Assembly: GCA_964545475.1 (NCBI GenBank)
Contig: CAZJGG010000002.1
Span: forward strand, 14,943 to 78,942
From: CAZJGG01 sp964545475
GTDB taxonomy: Bacteria; Bacillota; Clostridia; Lachnospirales; JAISER01
DNA length: 64,000 nt
Direction of reading: 5' to 3'
A program made the position numbers and the translations under genes. Shown here piece by piece: positions 52,536 to 61,471 of this stretch. Under the pieces are notes generated by a model. That model saw nothing but the letters and a program-made list of their open reading frames with translations, had not been told where the DNA came from and did no database searches. The stretch's first letter is position 1, and each line of letters starts with the position of its first letter.

Positions 52536-53054
52536 TCAATTTGAAAACTCGCTAAGAATATCATAACTTTTTTTATACTCAGGGTAAATTTTTACAGCAT
52601 ATTCTAATAAAACTTTTGCTTCATCATATCGTTTGTCCCTTTTGTATGTTTCCGCTAAACTTATTATGGACTGTACAAAGCTATGATAATTTTCTTCATA
52701 TTCCGTAACAATTTTTAAATTGTCATATCCGAAATTTAGCTTAATATCCTTGTTTGTCATTTCATTATTAAATTTAAGCATTTTTTTCCTTCCCAGCTCT
52801 TTTGCAAGCTTGTGCCGGTTTACAAGCCGTTCATTTTTTTCCGACTCGTAATCCAGTGCAGGAATAACCCTTAAATCCGGTTTAAAGAAAAGGCTTTCGG
52901 GTATTTCTTGGTTTAATGTTTTATTGGCTTCCATCTCTTCCTCTATAAAAGCATTTAGCTTTTCATATCTGCTTTTTTCTCCTCGCTTAATAAAGTAAGA
53001 AATAACGGAAATTAAAATAAGTAAAATGGATAAGGTTATAAACGTAAATTGCAT
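52536..53054 (-). CDS. Membrane-anchored TPR-like protein
   Basis: A 172-residue protein with an N-terminal hydrophobic segment (about residues 3-19) followed by a charged cytoplasmic region. The C-terminal part (SLAETYKRDKRYDEAKVLLE near residue 132) has the helical periodicity of tetratricopeptide repeats. It is not otherwise recognised. It probably forms an operon with the glycosyltransferase gene downstream and may act as its membrane scaffold, which is speculative. The upstream 230 bases are AT-rich promoter DNA shared with the divergent operon. Confidence 0.65.
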   Translation of the reverse strand: MQFTFITLSILLILISVISYFIKRGEKSRYEKLNAFIEEEMEANKTLNQEIPESLFFKPDLRVIPALDYESEKNERLVNRHKLAKELGRKKMLKFNNEMTNKDIKLNFGYDNLKIVTEYEENYHSFVQSIISLAETYKRDKRYDEAKVLLEYAVKIYPEYKKSYDILSEFSN

Positions 53055-53287
53055 TTTATTGTTCCTTTCGACCGTTGCAACCTTTATAGCTTTTATTCGT
53101 TTTATTTATATACGATATTCCAACATATACGGCTGAATTCATCTTTTATAAATTAAACTTAATTATTTAACGGTCAAATATGTATAGTTCTATTATAACC
53201 TAAATATTTAAAATTGAACAGCTATTTGCTTTTAATTTTATTATATATATGATATACTCAAAATATCAATAGAAAAGGAGTTTAACA

Positions 53288-55828
53288 ATGAAAAGAAGAA
53301 AAAACGGAAACAACAAAAAAAGATTCTTTGCCGCCTTGATAGCGGGGATCATAATTTTTGTTATGATTTTCGGAACGTTTCTGCCAATGATTTTGAACGC
53401 CCAAGAGCTGACGGAAGAAAGTGCCCAAATTACAATTGACGGAAAAGTTGGGTTTGACGGCAGATATAAGCTTATTAATTCAACTCCGTTTATGATTAAC
53501 CTTTCAAACAACGGCGATAATTTCGCCGGAAAAGTCCAAGTAAAAATTGATGTGGCAGACCCTTATAACACTAATGCGACAAGCCGTTATCAGCTTTTTT
53601 CAGAGAAAATAGAACTTCCGGCAGGCGCAACAAAACAAGTTAACATGAGCATACCAATAACTCAGCTTAAAAACTTTTTTACGGTGGAATTAATAGACGA
53701 TTCCGGCAAAATGGTATCTTCTAAAAATATTCAAGCTAAAGGAGTGCCATCAGAAAGCATTTTCGTTGGGGTTTTAACGGATAATAAGCAAGGGCTTAAC
53801 TATTTAAAAAACCTTGAAATAAATAACTATTATGCGCAAAAAGAGGAAGAAACCATTAAATCTATAGAGCAGTCATTATTTTTTCTTGATAATACCACTC
53901 TTCCCACAGAAATGGGCGTTTTAGATTGCTTTAATATAATTATAGTAAACGACTATGATTCCAAGAAGCTTTCAAAAGAACAGCTTGAAGCGTTAAAACA
54001 ATGGCTTTCAACCGGTGGTATTCTTGTTCTTGGAACAGGTGCCGGTTATGATAAAGTTGTGTCCGCTTTTAATAACGATTTTGTAAAAATTGTTAACGAC
54101 GGAAAAACAGAATTAAGCGATTTATTTGTTGCAGAAACCTATAGACTTAAACAAAAAAATGACAAGCCCATTGAAATTGAAAAAATTTATATAGATCCAA
54201 TGGAAGCGCTTATGACAAAGGACGAAGTTGTATTTACAGCAAGCCATACCTTTGGCAACGGAATTATTGTTGTACACCCTTTTGATTTGGGGGTTGAGCC
54301 TTTTGTTTCATTGGAAGGACGTGACAAATTTTTAAGCGGATATTACCGCCAGCTTGCAGAGACCAGATATTACAACAAAATGAATTATGGATATTTTGAT
54401 TACTTATACAGTAACTTACCGCCTTTAAACGACTCTACGCTTATTTATATCTTCGTTATTATATTTGTATACGCTATACTTGCAGGACCTGTTATTTATG
54501 CAATTTTAAAGAAAAAAGATATTAGAGAAAAGGGTTTCTTTTTTATCCCTGTTATGGCGGTTGTTACAATAGCAATGATTACTGTAATTAGCCAGAAAAC
54601 AGCTTATAAAAAGCCTATTATAAACTCAATAGTTAAAATAATGGCAGAGAACGGTCAGCAATATGCAGATGCAAATATTACAACCGGAGTTTTCACGCCG
54701 GATAAAGGTAATATAAATTTAACATTTGATAAAAATATCCCAGTAAACATAAACCTTAATGATTACAATTATTACAGAATGAATGGGAAAACTACTAAAT
54801 CTCAAAACATAATTGAAATAGAAAAAGGGGCTACGCCTAAAATTACTTATTTCAACGCTCAAAGCTGGGATACTAACAGCTACATGTTTAATACGCCTAT
54901 TGATTTAAACGGCGGCATTGTTTGCGATTTCTATTTAGACGGCAGTATTTTAAAAGGAACAGCGGAAAATAAAACCGGCTTAGATTTTTCAGAAATATTA
55001 ATTGGGCTTAAAGGAACTTTTTCTAAACATGAAAATTTTAAAAACGGAGATATTCTTGAAATAGAGCAGAAAATTGACTTCCAAAAAGAATATTACGACA
55101 TGTATCAAACATTTATACAGCTTTACGGAGACATTCACGACCAAAATTCTCCTCTTTCAAATGAAGAAAAACGGATGATTAATATTAAACAAAACTTATT
55201 AACAAGCTCTAACGAAATGAGCGTAAAGTATGCTTACTCAAGCTCTCCAAGGTACTATGGGGGCGGTTCAATGGGATATTCTGCCACAAGTTACGCAATG
55301 CCTGTCCCGGCAGTAGCCGAAAATATGTTCCAAAAGGCAATCAATGTAGATGTTTATGCTTTCAGCTTTGATAAGGTTTACGATTTGTCCGTAAAAATAA
55401 ACGAAAAAACGCCAAACGAATATAACACAAACCTTATAAATATGAGTGTTCCCCTTGACATCTCCAAAATGAAAAAATTTGATTTCCCATTTGGCTTATT
55501 AAGTTTGGCGGAAATCAATTGTGAATCTTTATTCGACAGATATAATGATGTTGAAATAATTTTAAGAGATAAAAATGCAGATGTGGAATTTATTTTTGAA
55601 ATTCCAAAAAATACGAAATTAGAGTTATTCCAAGTAAAATGGAACACAATGTACGGCGAAAAGTTTATATACAACTTTGCAAAAGCTGAATACGAAGATG
55701 TAGCAAGCACCGAATATTCAAACCCGGCGGATTATATAAATGAAAACGGCAAAATTACACTTAAGCTTACAGAGCCTGATTCTGGAAATATTCCGTTGCC
55801 TCAATTGCGCATAAAGGGGGAAAACTAA
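53288..55828 (+). CDS. Large membrane protein at the head of an ABC transporter operon
   Basis: An 846-residue protein with a basic N-terminus and a signal-anchor helix (about 14-36, FFAALIAGIIIFVMIFGTFL), a large extracellular region to about residue 385, two membrane helices (about 389-410 and 420-436) and a second extracellular half. A short Tyr/Ser/Gly-rich stretch (about residues 648-675) looks disordered. It resembles the Gld-type accessory proteins that accompany ABC-2 transporters, but no domain is recognised with confidence. Its stop is immediately followed by the ATG of the ABC ATPase, indicating coupling. An AAAGGAG ribosome site precedes it. Confidence 0.7.
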   Translation: MKRRKNGNNKKRFFAALIAGIIIFVMIFGTFLPMILNAQELTEESAQITIDGKVGFDGRYKLINSTPFMINLSNNGDNFAGKVQVKIDVADPYNTNATSRYQLFSEKIELPAGATKQVNMSIPITQLKNFFTVELIDDSGKMVSSKNIQAKGVPSESIFVGVLTDNKQGLNYLKNLEINNYYAQKEEETIKSIEQSLFFLDNTTLPTEMGVLDCFNIIIVNDYDSKKLSKEQLEALKQWLSTGGILVLGTGAGYDKVVSAFNNDFVKIVNDGKTELSDLFVAETYRLKQKNDKPIEIEKIYIDPMEALMTKDEVVFTASHTFGNGIIVVHPFDLGVEPFVSLEGRDKFLSGYYRQLAETRYYNKMNYGYFDYLYSNLPPLNDSTLIYIFVIIFVYAILAGPVIYAILKKKDIREKGFFFIPVMAVVTIAMITVISQKTAYKKPIINSIVKIMAENGQQYADANITTGVFTPDKGNINLTFDKNIPVNINLNDYNYYRMNGKTTKSQNIIEIEKGATPKITYFNAQSWDTNSYMFNTPIDLNGGIVCDFYLDGSILKGTAENKTGLDFSEILIGLKGTFSKHENFKNGDILEIEQKIDFQKEYYDMYQTFIQLYGDIHDQNSPLSNEEKRMINIKQNLLTSSNEMSVKYAYSSSPRYYGGGSMGYSATSYAMPVPAVAENMFQKAINVDVYAFSFDKVYDLSVKINEKTPNEYNTNLINMSVPLDISKMKKFDFPFGLLSLAEINCESLFDRYNDVEIILRDKNADVEFIFEIPKNTKLELFQVKWNTMYGEKFIYNFAKAEYEDVASTEYSNPADYINENGKITLKLTEPDSGNIPLPQLRIKGEN

Positions 55829-56761
55829 ATGCTGGAAATAAACAACTTAATAAAACAATACGGGAAATTTAAGGCAGTAGACGATTTAAACCTTTCAATA
55901 GAACCCGGAACAGTTTTTGGGTTCGTTGGCCCTAACGGCGCAGGCAAAACCACAACAATGAAAATTATGTCCGGTCTTTTAACTGCTTCATCAGGAAGCG
56001 TTTTTATAAACGGCATAGATGTTACAAAATCCCCTGAGAAGTTAAGGGAGAAAATCGGATATATGCCGGACTTTTTCGGTGTTTACGACAACTTAAAAGT
56101 TGACGAATATATGGATTTTTATGCCGGAACATATTACATTCCTTATGATAGGCGAAAAGATATAATTGATAACCTTTTGGAGCTTGTGGACTTAACTGAC
56201 AAAAAGCAAAGTTATGTAGACTCGCTTTCCCGTGGTATGAAGCAAAGGCTTTGCCTTGCCAGAAGCCTTGTGCATGACCCAGATATTTTAATTTTGGACG
56301 AACCAGCTTCCGGGCTTGACCCCAGGGCAAGAATAGAAATGAAAGAAGTTTTAAAACAGCTTAAAACCCTTGGAAAAACAATTATTATAAGCTCTCATAT
56401 TTTGCCGGAGCTTGCGGAAATGTGCAGCCAAATCGGTATAATTAACAAAGGCAAGCTTGTTGTTCAAGGCGCTATTAACGATATTATGAGGGATTTATCC
56501 AAAAAGCGAATTATATATATAAAATGCATTGATAAAACCGCCGAGCTTGTAAGGATTTTATCTGAGAAAGCAGAGGTTGACGGGCTTGTGGAAAACACAG
56601 AGGACGTGGAATTCGGTTTTTCCGGCGACGACAGTGCACTTTCCCAACTTATTAAAGAGGTTGTTAATAAAGATATCCCCATTACTTTTGTAAGAGAAAA
56701 ACAAGGCAATTTGGAAGATGTGTTTATGCAGCTTACAAAGGAGGATGAAGAAATTGCTTAA
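55829..56761 (+). CDS. ABC transporter ATP-binding protein
   Basis: A 310-residue ABC ATPase. Walker A GPNGAGKTTTMK is near residue 32, the Q-loop near DFFGVYDNL, the signature LSRGMKQRLCLA near 133, Walker B ILILDEPASGLD near 153, and the switch histidine in SSHILPE near 190. A C-terminal regulatory domain follows. It is of the ABC-2/GldA class and pairs with the permease that begins inside its last codons. Confidence 0.93.
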   Translation: MLEINNLIKQYGKFKAVDDLNLSIEPGTVFGFVGPNGAGKTTTMKIMSGLLTASSGSVFINGIDVTKSPEKLREKIGYMPDFFGVYDNLKVDEYMDFYAGTYYIPYDRRKDIIDNLLELVDLTDKKQSYVDSLSRGMKQRLCLARSLVHDPDILILDEPASGLDPRARIEMKEVLKQLKTLGKTIIISSHILPELAEMCSQIGIINKGKLVVQGAINDIMRDLSKKRIIYIKCIDKTAELVRILSEKAEVDGLVENTEDVEFGFSGDDSALSQLIKEVVNKDIPITFVREKQGNLEDVFMQLTKEDEEIA

Positions 56762-57650
56762 CCCTGTTTTTAGAAAAGAGGTTAAAACAAGCCTTAGAAC
56801 ATGGCGTGCTTTTATAACTGTTACCATTTATATTATAGTTCTTTTAGCCGTTACCGGCTTAACATTAGCCTCTTTTTTGAACTTTTCAATGTATTCCGGC
56901 TTTAACCCACAGCAATCAACTACTTTATATATAACTATGTCCGGCTTTCAGCTTGGGTTGATTATGCTTGTTGTTCCGGCTATTACAGGCAGCTCCATAA
57001 GCGGAGAAAGAGAAAGGCAAACATTTGATTTGCTTCTTGCAACAAAAATGTCTACAATGTCTATAATATTAGGAAAACTTTTTTCTTCCCTAATTGTAGT
57101 ATCGCTGCTTATTGTAGCGTCTTTGCCTGTTTTCGGTATTATAATATATTTTGGCAGTGTAAGTATTATTAATCTGTTTGCGATGATGCTGTTTTTATTG
57201 CTTATATCAATGTTTGTAGGCAGCATAACAATATTTTTTTCATCGGTGTTTAAAAGAACAGTCGTTGCAATAATTGCAACATATTTTGTTATTGGGGCAA
57301 TATCTTTAGGAACGATTTTTGGAGTTAGTATTTTTACAATGCTTTTAGCTCCAAAAATTCAATTGGCATCTGCTCCTATTTTGCCTATATATTCAGTGTT
57401 TTCTATTAATCCATTTATTGCGTTTATGGGGGTGGCAGACTCTCAGCTTGGAAGCTTTACTGTAAACTCCCTGATTGAATCCATGACTTACAACTTCCGA
57501 TACGGAAGCGGTTATATGGGAGTTACAAACCATATAGACTTGCCTATTTGGGTTCCTAACGGAGTTTTCTCAATAATTGTAACAATAATAATGGTTGCTT
57601 TGTCTTCTTTTGTTATAAGACCAACAAGGAAATCAAAAATGTATAAATAG
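56754..57650 (+). CDS. ABC-2 type transporter permease
   Basis: An integral membrane protein of about 298 residues with six hydrophobic segments and the ABC-2 motif GSSISGERERQTFDLLLATK near residue 80. It partners the ATPase gene, whose end it overlaps by 8 bases. The start is uncertain: AGGAGG at 56739-56744 is followed directly by an ATG (56745, spacing 0) and, after 9 bases, by a TTG (56754); I favour the TTG because its spacing is normal. The substrate is unknown; an envelope function is likely from the flanking proteins. Confidence 0.85.
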   Translation: MLNPVFRKEVKTSLRTWRAFITVTIYIIVLLAVTGLTLASFLNFSMYSGFNPQQSTTLYITMSGFQLGLIMLVVPAITGSSISGERERQTFDLLLATKMSTMSIILGKLFSSLIVVSLLIVASLPVFGIIIYFGSVSIINLFAMMLFLLLISMFVGSITIFFSSVFKRTVVAIIATYFVIGAISLGTIFGVSIFTMLLAPKIQLASAPILPIYSVFSINPFIAFMGVADSQLGSFTVNSLIESMTYNFRYGSGYMGVTNHIDLPIWVPNGVFSIIVTIIMVALSSFVIRPTRKSKMYK

Positions 57651-57658
57651 GTGTTGTT

Positions 57659-59335
57659 ATGGAAAGTTTAAAAAAATTTTTAAAACCTTTAAAACTTAAA
57701 ATGTTTTTTGAAATATTATTTAAGTACTCAGTATTCGGGCTTATGACAGGAAGTGTCATAAGCCTTATTACCCTTGGAATTTCTAAAATAATTTTTATTG
57801 AGAATCTTTTGTATATTATTTTGGCGGCGGAGGGAGCAACGCTTTTTGCGGCAGTTATATTTTCTTTTATAAAAATGCCGAATTACAAAGTTGTTGCTAA
57901 GGCCGGGGATAGCCTAGGTTTTAAAGAAAGGTTTTCCACGGCCTTTGAGCTTTTGCAAAACGGAAAACTAACTGAAACAGAGACTTTAGCCGTTACCGAT
58001 GCATTGGAAAAAGCCGAAAAGGCGGAGCTTAATAAAAAATACACAATAAAAATGCCTAAAAGACCTTTAATTATTTTAACGGCTCTTTTAAGTGCAATGT
58101 TTGTGGCAGGCTTTATGCCCGGTTTTAATGAAGATGATATTGCAAAACAAAAAGAAACTAAAGCGAAAGTTGAAAAAGAAATAGAAAAAATAAATAATTC
58201 TGCCCAGGAAGCTAAAAAAGATTTAACTGATAAAAAGGCAAAGGAACTGGAAGCCCAAGTTAAAGAGATTACAAAAGAGCTTAAAAAGTCTAAAAGCGAA
58301 GCAGACGCCATTAAAACATTGCAAAAAGCCCAAGAACAAATAAAAAGGCTGGAAAACGACCAGCTTTCCAAAGACCTAAAGGCAATGGGAGAAAAACTTA
58401 AATCTCATTCACAGACTAAAAATTTAGGCGAATCTCTTGCAAACGGAGATACGGAACTTATTGAAAAAAGCTTTAATGAACTGGCAGAATATTTGAAAAA
58501 CGCTTCAGAAGAGGAACGTGAAAAAATTGCAGATTTGCTTTCCCAGTCTGCCGAAGAACTATCTGAAAATTCTGAACTTTTAAACACAGTAAATGATTTT
58601 AGTGAAATGATTAACGATTCCGGGCTGGAATCTATGAACCAGGCTTTAGGTAAATTTGCAGGAGAAATCGGCAAGCTTGCATCCGAAAATGAAAAGTTAA
58701 GCAGCGCTTTAAGTAAGCTTAACTCCTCCTTATCCCAAAGCGCACAGCAGCTTGATAAGCGTAATAAAAGTCAAGGTCAACAGCAGAGCCAAGGTCAAGG
58801 ACAGGGTCAAGGACAAGGGCAGGGGCAACAGCAAGGACAGGGTCAAGGGCAGGGTCAAGGCGAAGGACAGGGCGAGGGTCAGGGCCAAGGTCAAAGCCCG
58901 GGGCAGGGCCAAGGCCAAGGACAGGGCCAAGGACAGGGTCAAGGTGAAGGACAAGGTGAAGGACAAGGTGAGGGTCAGGGCCAGGGCCAAGGTCAAGGAG
59001 GCGGGCAAGGTCAAGGAAGTGGTCAAGGTCAAGGAAACACCCAAGGACCGGGCGTTGGCGGCGGACGAGGAAGAGGGCACAAGGAAAATGAATATATATA
59101 TTCAAGAGGAGCAATAAATTACGCTGATTACGAAGATAAGCTTGACAGCGTACTTACAGACAGTGGCTCAATTGAAGAACAGGAAGTAAAAGGCATGGGG
59201 CAAGCAGGGCAAAGCGTGTCTTACGGCGAAGTTTTCAGCCAATATAAAAACAGCGAGTTAAAGGCATTAGAAGACTATGACATTCCTTACGGAGTAAAAG
59301 AAATTGTTCGTGATTACTTTTCTTCTCTTGAATGA
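57659..59335 (+). CDS. Membrane protein with coiled coil and long Gln-Gly repeat
   Basis: A 558-residue protein. Membrane helices are predicted near residues 23-44, 50-70 and 134-152. A long coiled coil extends from about 155 to 365. A Gln-Gly/Glu-Gly low-complexity tract covers about residues 371-470, and a charged C-terminus (NYADYEDKLDSVLTDSG...) ends the protein. It is the last gene of the membrane protein-ABC transporter operon, starting 8 bases after the permease. The tract would be flexible and highly hydrated. No catalytic domain is recognised; a structural or envelope-sensing role is a guess. Terminator at 59337. Confidence 0.72.
   Translation: MESLKKFLKPLKLKMFFEILFKYSVFGLMTGSVISLITLGISKIIFIENLLYIILAAEGATLFAAVIFSFIKMPNYKVVAKAGDSLGFKERFSTAFELLQNGKLTETETLAVTDALEKAEKAELNKKYTIKMPKRPLIILTALLSAMFVAGFMPGFNEDDIAKQKETKAKVEKEIEKINNSAQEAKKDLTDKKAKELEAQVKEITKELKKSKSEADAIKTLQKAQEQIKRLENDQLSKDLKAMGEKLKSHSQTKNLGESLANGDTELIEKSFNELAEYLKNASEEEREKIADLLSQSAEELSENSELLNTVNDFSEMINDSGLESMNQALGKFAGEIGKLASENEKLSSALSKLNSSLSQSAQQLDKRNKSQGQQQSQGQGQGQGQGQGQQQGQGQGQGQGEGQGEGQGQGQSPGQGQGQGQGQGQGQGEGQGEGQGEGQGQGQGQGGGQGQGSGQGQGNTQGPGVGGGRGRGHKENEYIYSRGAINYADYEDKLDSVLTDSGSIEEQEVKGMGQAGQSVSYGEVFSQYKNSELKALEDYDIPYGVKEIVRDYFSSLE
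58769..59070 (+). repeat. Imperfect hexanucleotide coding repeat (Gln-Gly tract)
   Basis: About 50 tandem units of CARGGN (CAAGGA, CAGGGT, CAAGGC and variants, with occasional GARGGN) encode alternating Gln/Glu and Gly. The units are varied at the wobble bases. The array has no stop codons in several other frames, which explains the long overlapping frames on both strands. Confidence 0.9.
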
Positions 59336-59336
59336 T

Positions 59337-59370
59337 AAAAAACGGCGCAATTATTTGCGCTGTTTTTATT
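59337..59370 (+). terminator. Terminator of the ABC transporter operon
   Basis: ACGGCGCAA and TTTGCGCTGT pair around a short loop within A-rich and T-rich flanks (AAAAAA ... TTTTTATTTT), directly after the stop codon. Confidence 0.85.
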
Positions 59371-59373
59371 TTC

Positions 59374-59402
59374 TTGACAAAGTTTAACAAAAAATATATT
59401 CT
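59374..59402 (+). promoter_or_regulatory. cysE-cysK promoter
   Basis: A perfect TTGACA (59374-59379) is followed after 17 bases by TATTCT (59397-59402), about 58 bases before the first gene. No S-box or T-box core is visible in the short leader. Confidence 0.6.
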
Positions 59403-59460
59403 TATATCATTGGAACCTTGTTTATTAATTTAAAATATTTATATACAAAAAGGAAAGTTG

Positions 59461-60345
59461 GTGCTTTGCTTTATGGCTAATTTAGTTAAGGAAAATTTAA
59501 AGCAAATTGTTACTGGTATAACCGAAAGTTATATTGACTATCCAGTTTCACCGGAGCAGTTTAAATGTTGTTTGCCGAATAAGCTTACTGTTATTGACAT
59601 AACTGACAAGCTGGTAGAACTTGTATTTCCAGGATATTTTGGGGAAATCACCCCGGAAGTTGGCACAATTTCTTATTATATCGGCGACATTATATTAAGT
59701 ATAGAAAGAAAACTTCATAACCAAATTGCTTTAGCTTTAAGCCAGCAATATTGCTCTCGCGACGAATTAACCCATGATTTAGAAGACGAAATTAATAAAA
59801 AAGCGGAAGAGATTACTCTTAATTTCTTTTTGACTTTGCCGGAAACAAGGGAATTAGTGGCAGGGGACGTTCAGGCGGCATTCGACGGAGACCCGGCGGC
59901 AACTGATAAAAACCTTATAATTTCCTGCTATCCCGGGGTTTTTGCTATAGGGGTTTACCGTCTTGCTAATAAGCTTTTGCAGCTGGGCACTCCAATAATA
60001 CCAAGAATTATGACGGAATACGCCCATAGCATCACAGGAATTGAAATACACCCCGGAGCAAGTATTGGCAAAAGCTTTTTTATAGACCACGGTACAGGAG
60101 TTGTTATCGGAGAAACCACAATTATCGGTAATAACGTTAAGCTGTATCAGGGCGTTACTTTAGGCGCAAAATCTACTAGAGGTGGTCAAAGCTTGTCAGG
60201 CGTTAAACGTCACCCGACCATTGAAGATAACGTTACTATTTATTCAGGGGCAAGCGTTCTTGGCGGAGATACCGTTATAGGTAAAAACGTAGTTGTAAGC
60301 GGTAATGCTTTTATAACAAAAAGCGTATCAAAAACCGAAGAATAG
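59461..60345 (+). CDS. cysE: Serine O-acetyltransferase (EpsC type)
   Basis: Makes O-acetylserine from serine and acetyl-CoA, the substrate of the next gene. The 295-residue protein has a helical N-terminal domain and a C-terminal left-handed beta-helix with hexapeptide repeats: GIEIHPGASIGKSFFIDHG near residue 198, VVIGETTIIGNNVKLYQGVT near 217, and RHPTIEDNVTIYSGASVLGG near 250. The start is uncertain among TTG 59458, GTG 59461 and ATG 59473; AAGGAAAG lies just before the first two. It forms an operon with cysK. Confidence 0.93.
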   Translation: MLCFMANLVKENLKQIVTGITESYIDYPVSPEQFKCCLPNKLTVIDITDKLVELVFPGYFGEITPEVGTISYYIGDIILSIERKLHNQIALALSQQYCSRDELTHDLEDEINKKAEEITLNFFLTLPETRELVAGDVQAAFDGDPAATDKNLIISCYPGVFAIGVYRLANKLLQLGTPIIPRIMTEYAHSITGIEIHPGASIGKSFFIDHGTGVVIGETTIIGNNVKLYQGVTLGAKSTRGGQSLSGVKRHPTIEDNVTIYSGASVLGGDTVIGKNVVVSGNAFITKSVSKTEE

Positions 60346-60354
60346 GGCGATGTT

Positions 60355-61281
60355 ATGAAAAAAATAGCAAATGATTTAATCGAATTAATAGGGAACACCC
60401 CCCTTTTACAGCTTAACGGCTTTATGAAAAGCGAGGGGATAAATGCTAATTTAATTGCAAAACTGGAATATTTTAATCCGCTCTCGTCTGTAAAGGATAG
60501 GGCGGCGTTTTCCCTTATTAATAATGCTGAAAAGAAGGGGCTTATTAATAAAGACACTGTGATTATAGAGCCTACAAGCGGAAATACAGGCATTGGGCTT
60601 GCGTTTGTGTGCGCAGTTAAAGGGTATAGAATTATTCTTACAATGCCTGAAACAATGAGTATTGAGCGTAGAAAGCTGTTAAGCGCACTTGGAGCAGAAA
60701 TTGTTCTTACAGAAGGCAAAAAAGGCATGACAGGTTCTATTGAAAAAGCCCAAGAGCTTAAGGAAAGTATACAAAATTCAATTGTTTTGGGGCAGTTTGT
60801 TAACGATGCCAATCCTCAAATTCACCGTGAAACAACGGCTATTGAAATTTGGAACGATACAAATGGAAAAGTTGATATTTTTGTCGCAAGTGTCGGCACA
60901 GGTGGTACAATAACCGGAGTTTCTGAAATTTTAAAGCAGAAAAAACCTGATGTTAAAATTGTTGCAGTTGAACCGGCCGATTGCCCGGTGCTTTCAAAAG
61001 GTATGGCAGGTCCACATAAAATCCAGGGCATAGGCGCAGGGTTTGTTCCGGAAATTTTAAACACAAAAATAATTGATGAAATAATTACTGTCACAAATGA
61101 GCAAGCCTACGAAACAACAAGAAAACTTGCCAAAGTTGAAGGGCTTCTTGTAGGGATTTCTTCTGGGGCGGCTGTTTACGCCGGCGCACTGCTTGCAAAC
61201 AAGGAAGAAAATGCAGGTAAAAATATTGTTATAATTTTACCTGATTCTGGCGAGAGATATATGTCTATAGATTTGTTTTAG
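60355..61281 (+). CDS. cysK: Cysteine synthase A (O-acetylserine sulfhydrylase)
   Basis: Condenses O-acetylserine with sulfide to cysteine. The 308-residue fold-type II PLP enzyme carries Lys47 in NPLSSVKDRAAFSL as the cofactor lysine, the substrate loop EPTSGNTGIGLAFV near residue 66, and the phosphate loop VGTGGTITGVSE near residue 178. It lies 9 bases after cysE, so the two enzymes of the pathway are made together. Confidence 0.96.
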   Translation: MKKIANDLIELIGNTPLLQLNGFMKSEGINANLIAKLEYFNPLSSVKDRAAFSLINNAEKKGLINKDTVIIEPTSGNTGIGLAFVCAVKGYRIILTMPETMSIERRKLLSALGAEIVLTEGKKGMTGSIEKAQELKESIQNSIVLGQFVNDANPQIHRETTAIEIWNDTNGKVDIFVASVGTGGTITGVSEILKQKKPDVKIVAVEPADCPVLSKGMAGPHKIQGIGAGFVPEILNTKIIDEIITVTNEQAYETTRKLAKVEGLLVGISSGAAVYAGALLANKEENAGKNIVIILPDSGERYMSIDLF

Positions 61282-61296
61282 GATCTGTTCAGAAAC
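61280..61296 (+). repeat. Fragment resembling the family A terminal repeat
   Basis: AGGATCTGTTCAGAAAC at the cysK stop codon matches 14-15 positions of the family A end sequence. No partner end is found nearby, so it may be a remnant or a chance match. Confidence 0.3.
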
Positions 61297-61317
61297 TTAG
61301 GTTTTGATTTATAATAC

Positions 61318-61358
61318 AAAAGGGCTTATCCCTAAATTTCTTAGGATAAGCCCTTTTG
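61318..61358 (+). terminator. Terminator of cysE-cysK
   Basis: AAAAGGGCTTATCC and GGATAAGCCCTTTT pair over 14 positions around a 13-base loop, within A and T runs. It also faces the integrated element on the right. Confidence 0.9.
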
Positions 61359-61375
61359 TTATTATAAATAGAAAA

Positions 61376-61418
61376 GCGGGTGATGGGAATCGAACCCACG
61401 CATCCAGCTTGGAAGGCT
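61376..61418 (-). other. 3' fragment of tRNA-Gly(TCC): attachment site of an integrated element
   Basis: Read on the minus strand, the 43 bases begin AGCCTTCCAAGCTGG (anticodon loop with TCC and 3' anticodon stem) and continue through the variable loop, T-arm (GTGGGTTCGATTCCCA) and 3' acceptor strand CACCCGC. The D-arm, 5' acceptor strand and 5' anticodon strand are missing; upstream sequence is unrelated. This is the classical scar of a tyrosine-integrase element inserted in a tRNA gene. The intact tRNA-Gly is expected at the other end of the element, to the right of the window. Confidence 0.85.
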
Positions 61419-61471
61419 AAATATATAAACGCCTGTTTGTTTGATGATTATACATATAAATTAATGTTTAA

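Noticed and set aside
58769..59070. CRISPR-like repetitive array
   Set aside because: The units are contiguous hexanucleotides in frame in a protein gene, with no spacers, leader or cas genes.
58719..59117. Long open frames in other frames and on the opposite strand across the Gln-Gly repeat
   Set aside because: They arise from the hexanucleotide repeat, which lacks stop codons in most frames; the products are Asp-Pro-Leu or Lys-Val-Arg-Asp repeats with no ribosome sites.
59336..59460. T-box or S-box leader for the cysteine genes
   Set aside because: The leader after the promoter is only about 50 bases and lacks the T-box sequence, specifier loop or S-box core. The same was checked for asnS and lysS without success.
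61376..61418. A functional tRNA-Gly gene
   Set aside because: Only the anticodon loop to the 3' end is present; the D-arm and both 5' strands are missing, so it cannot fold as a tRNA.
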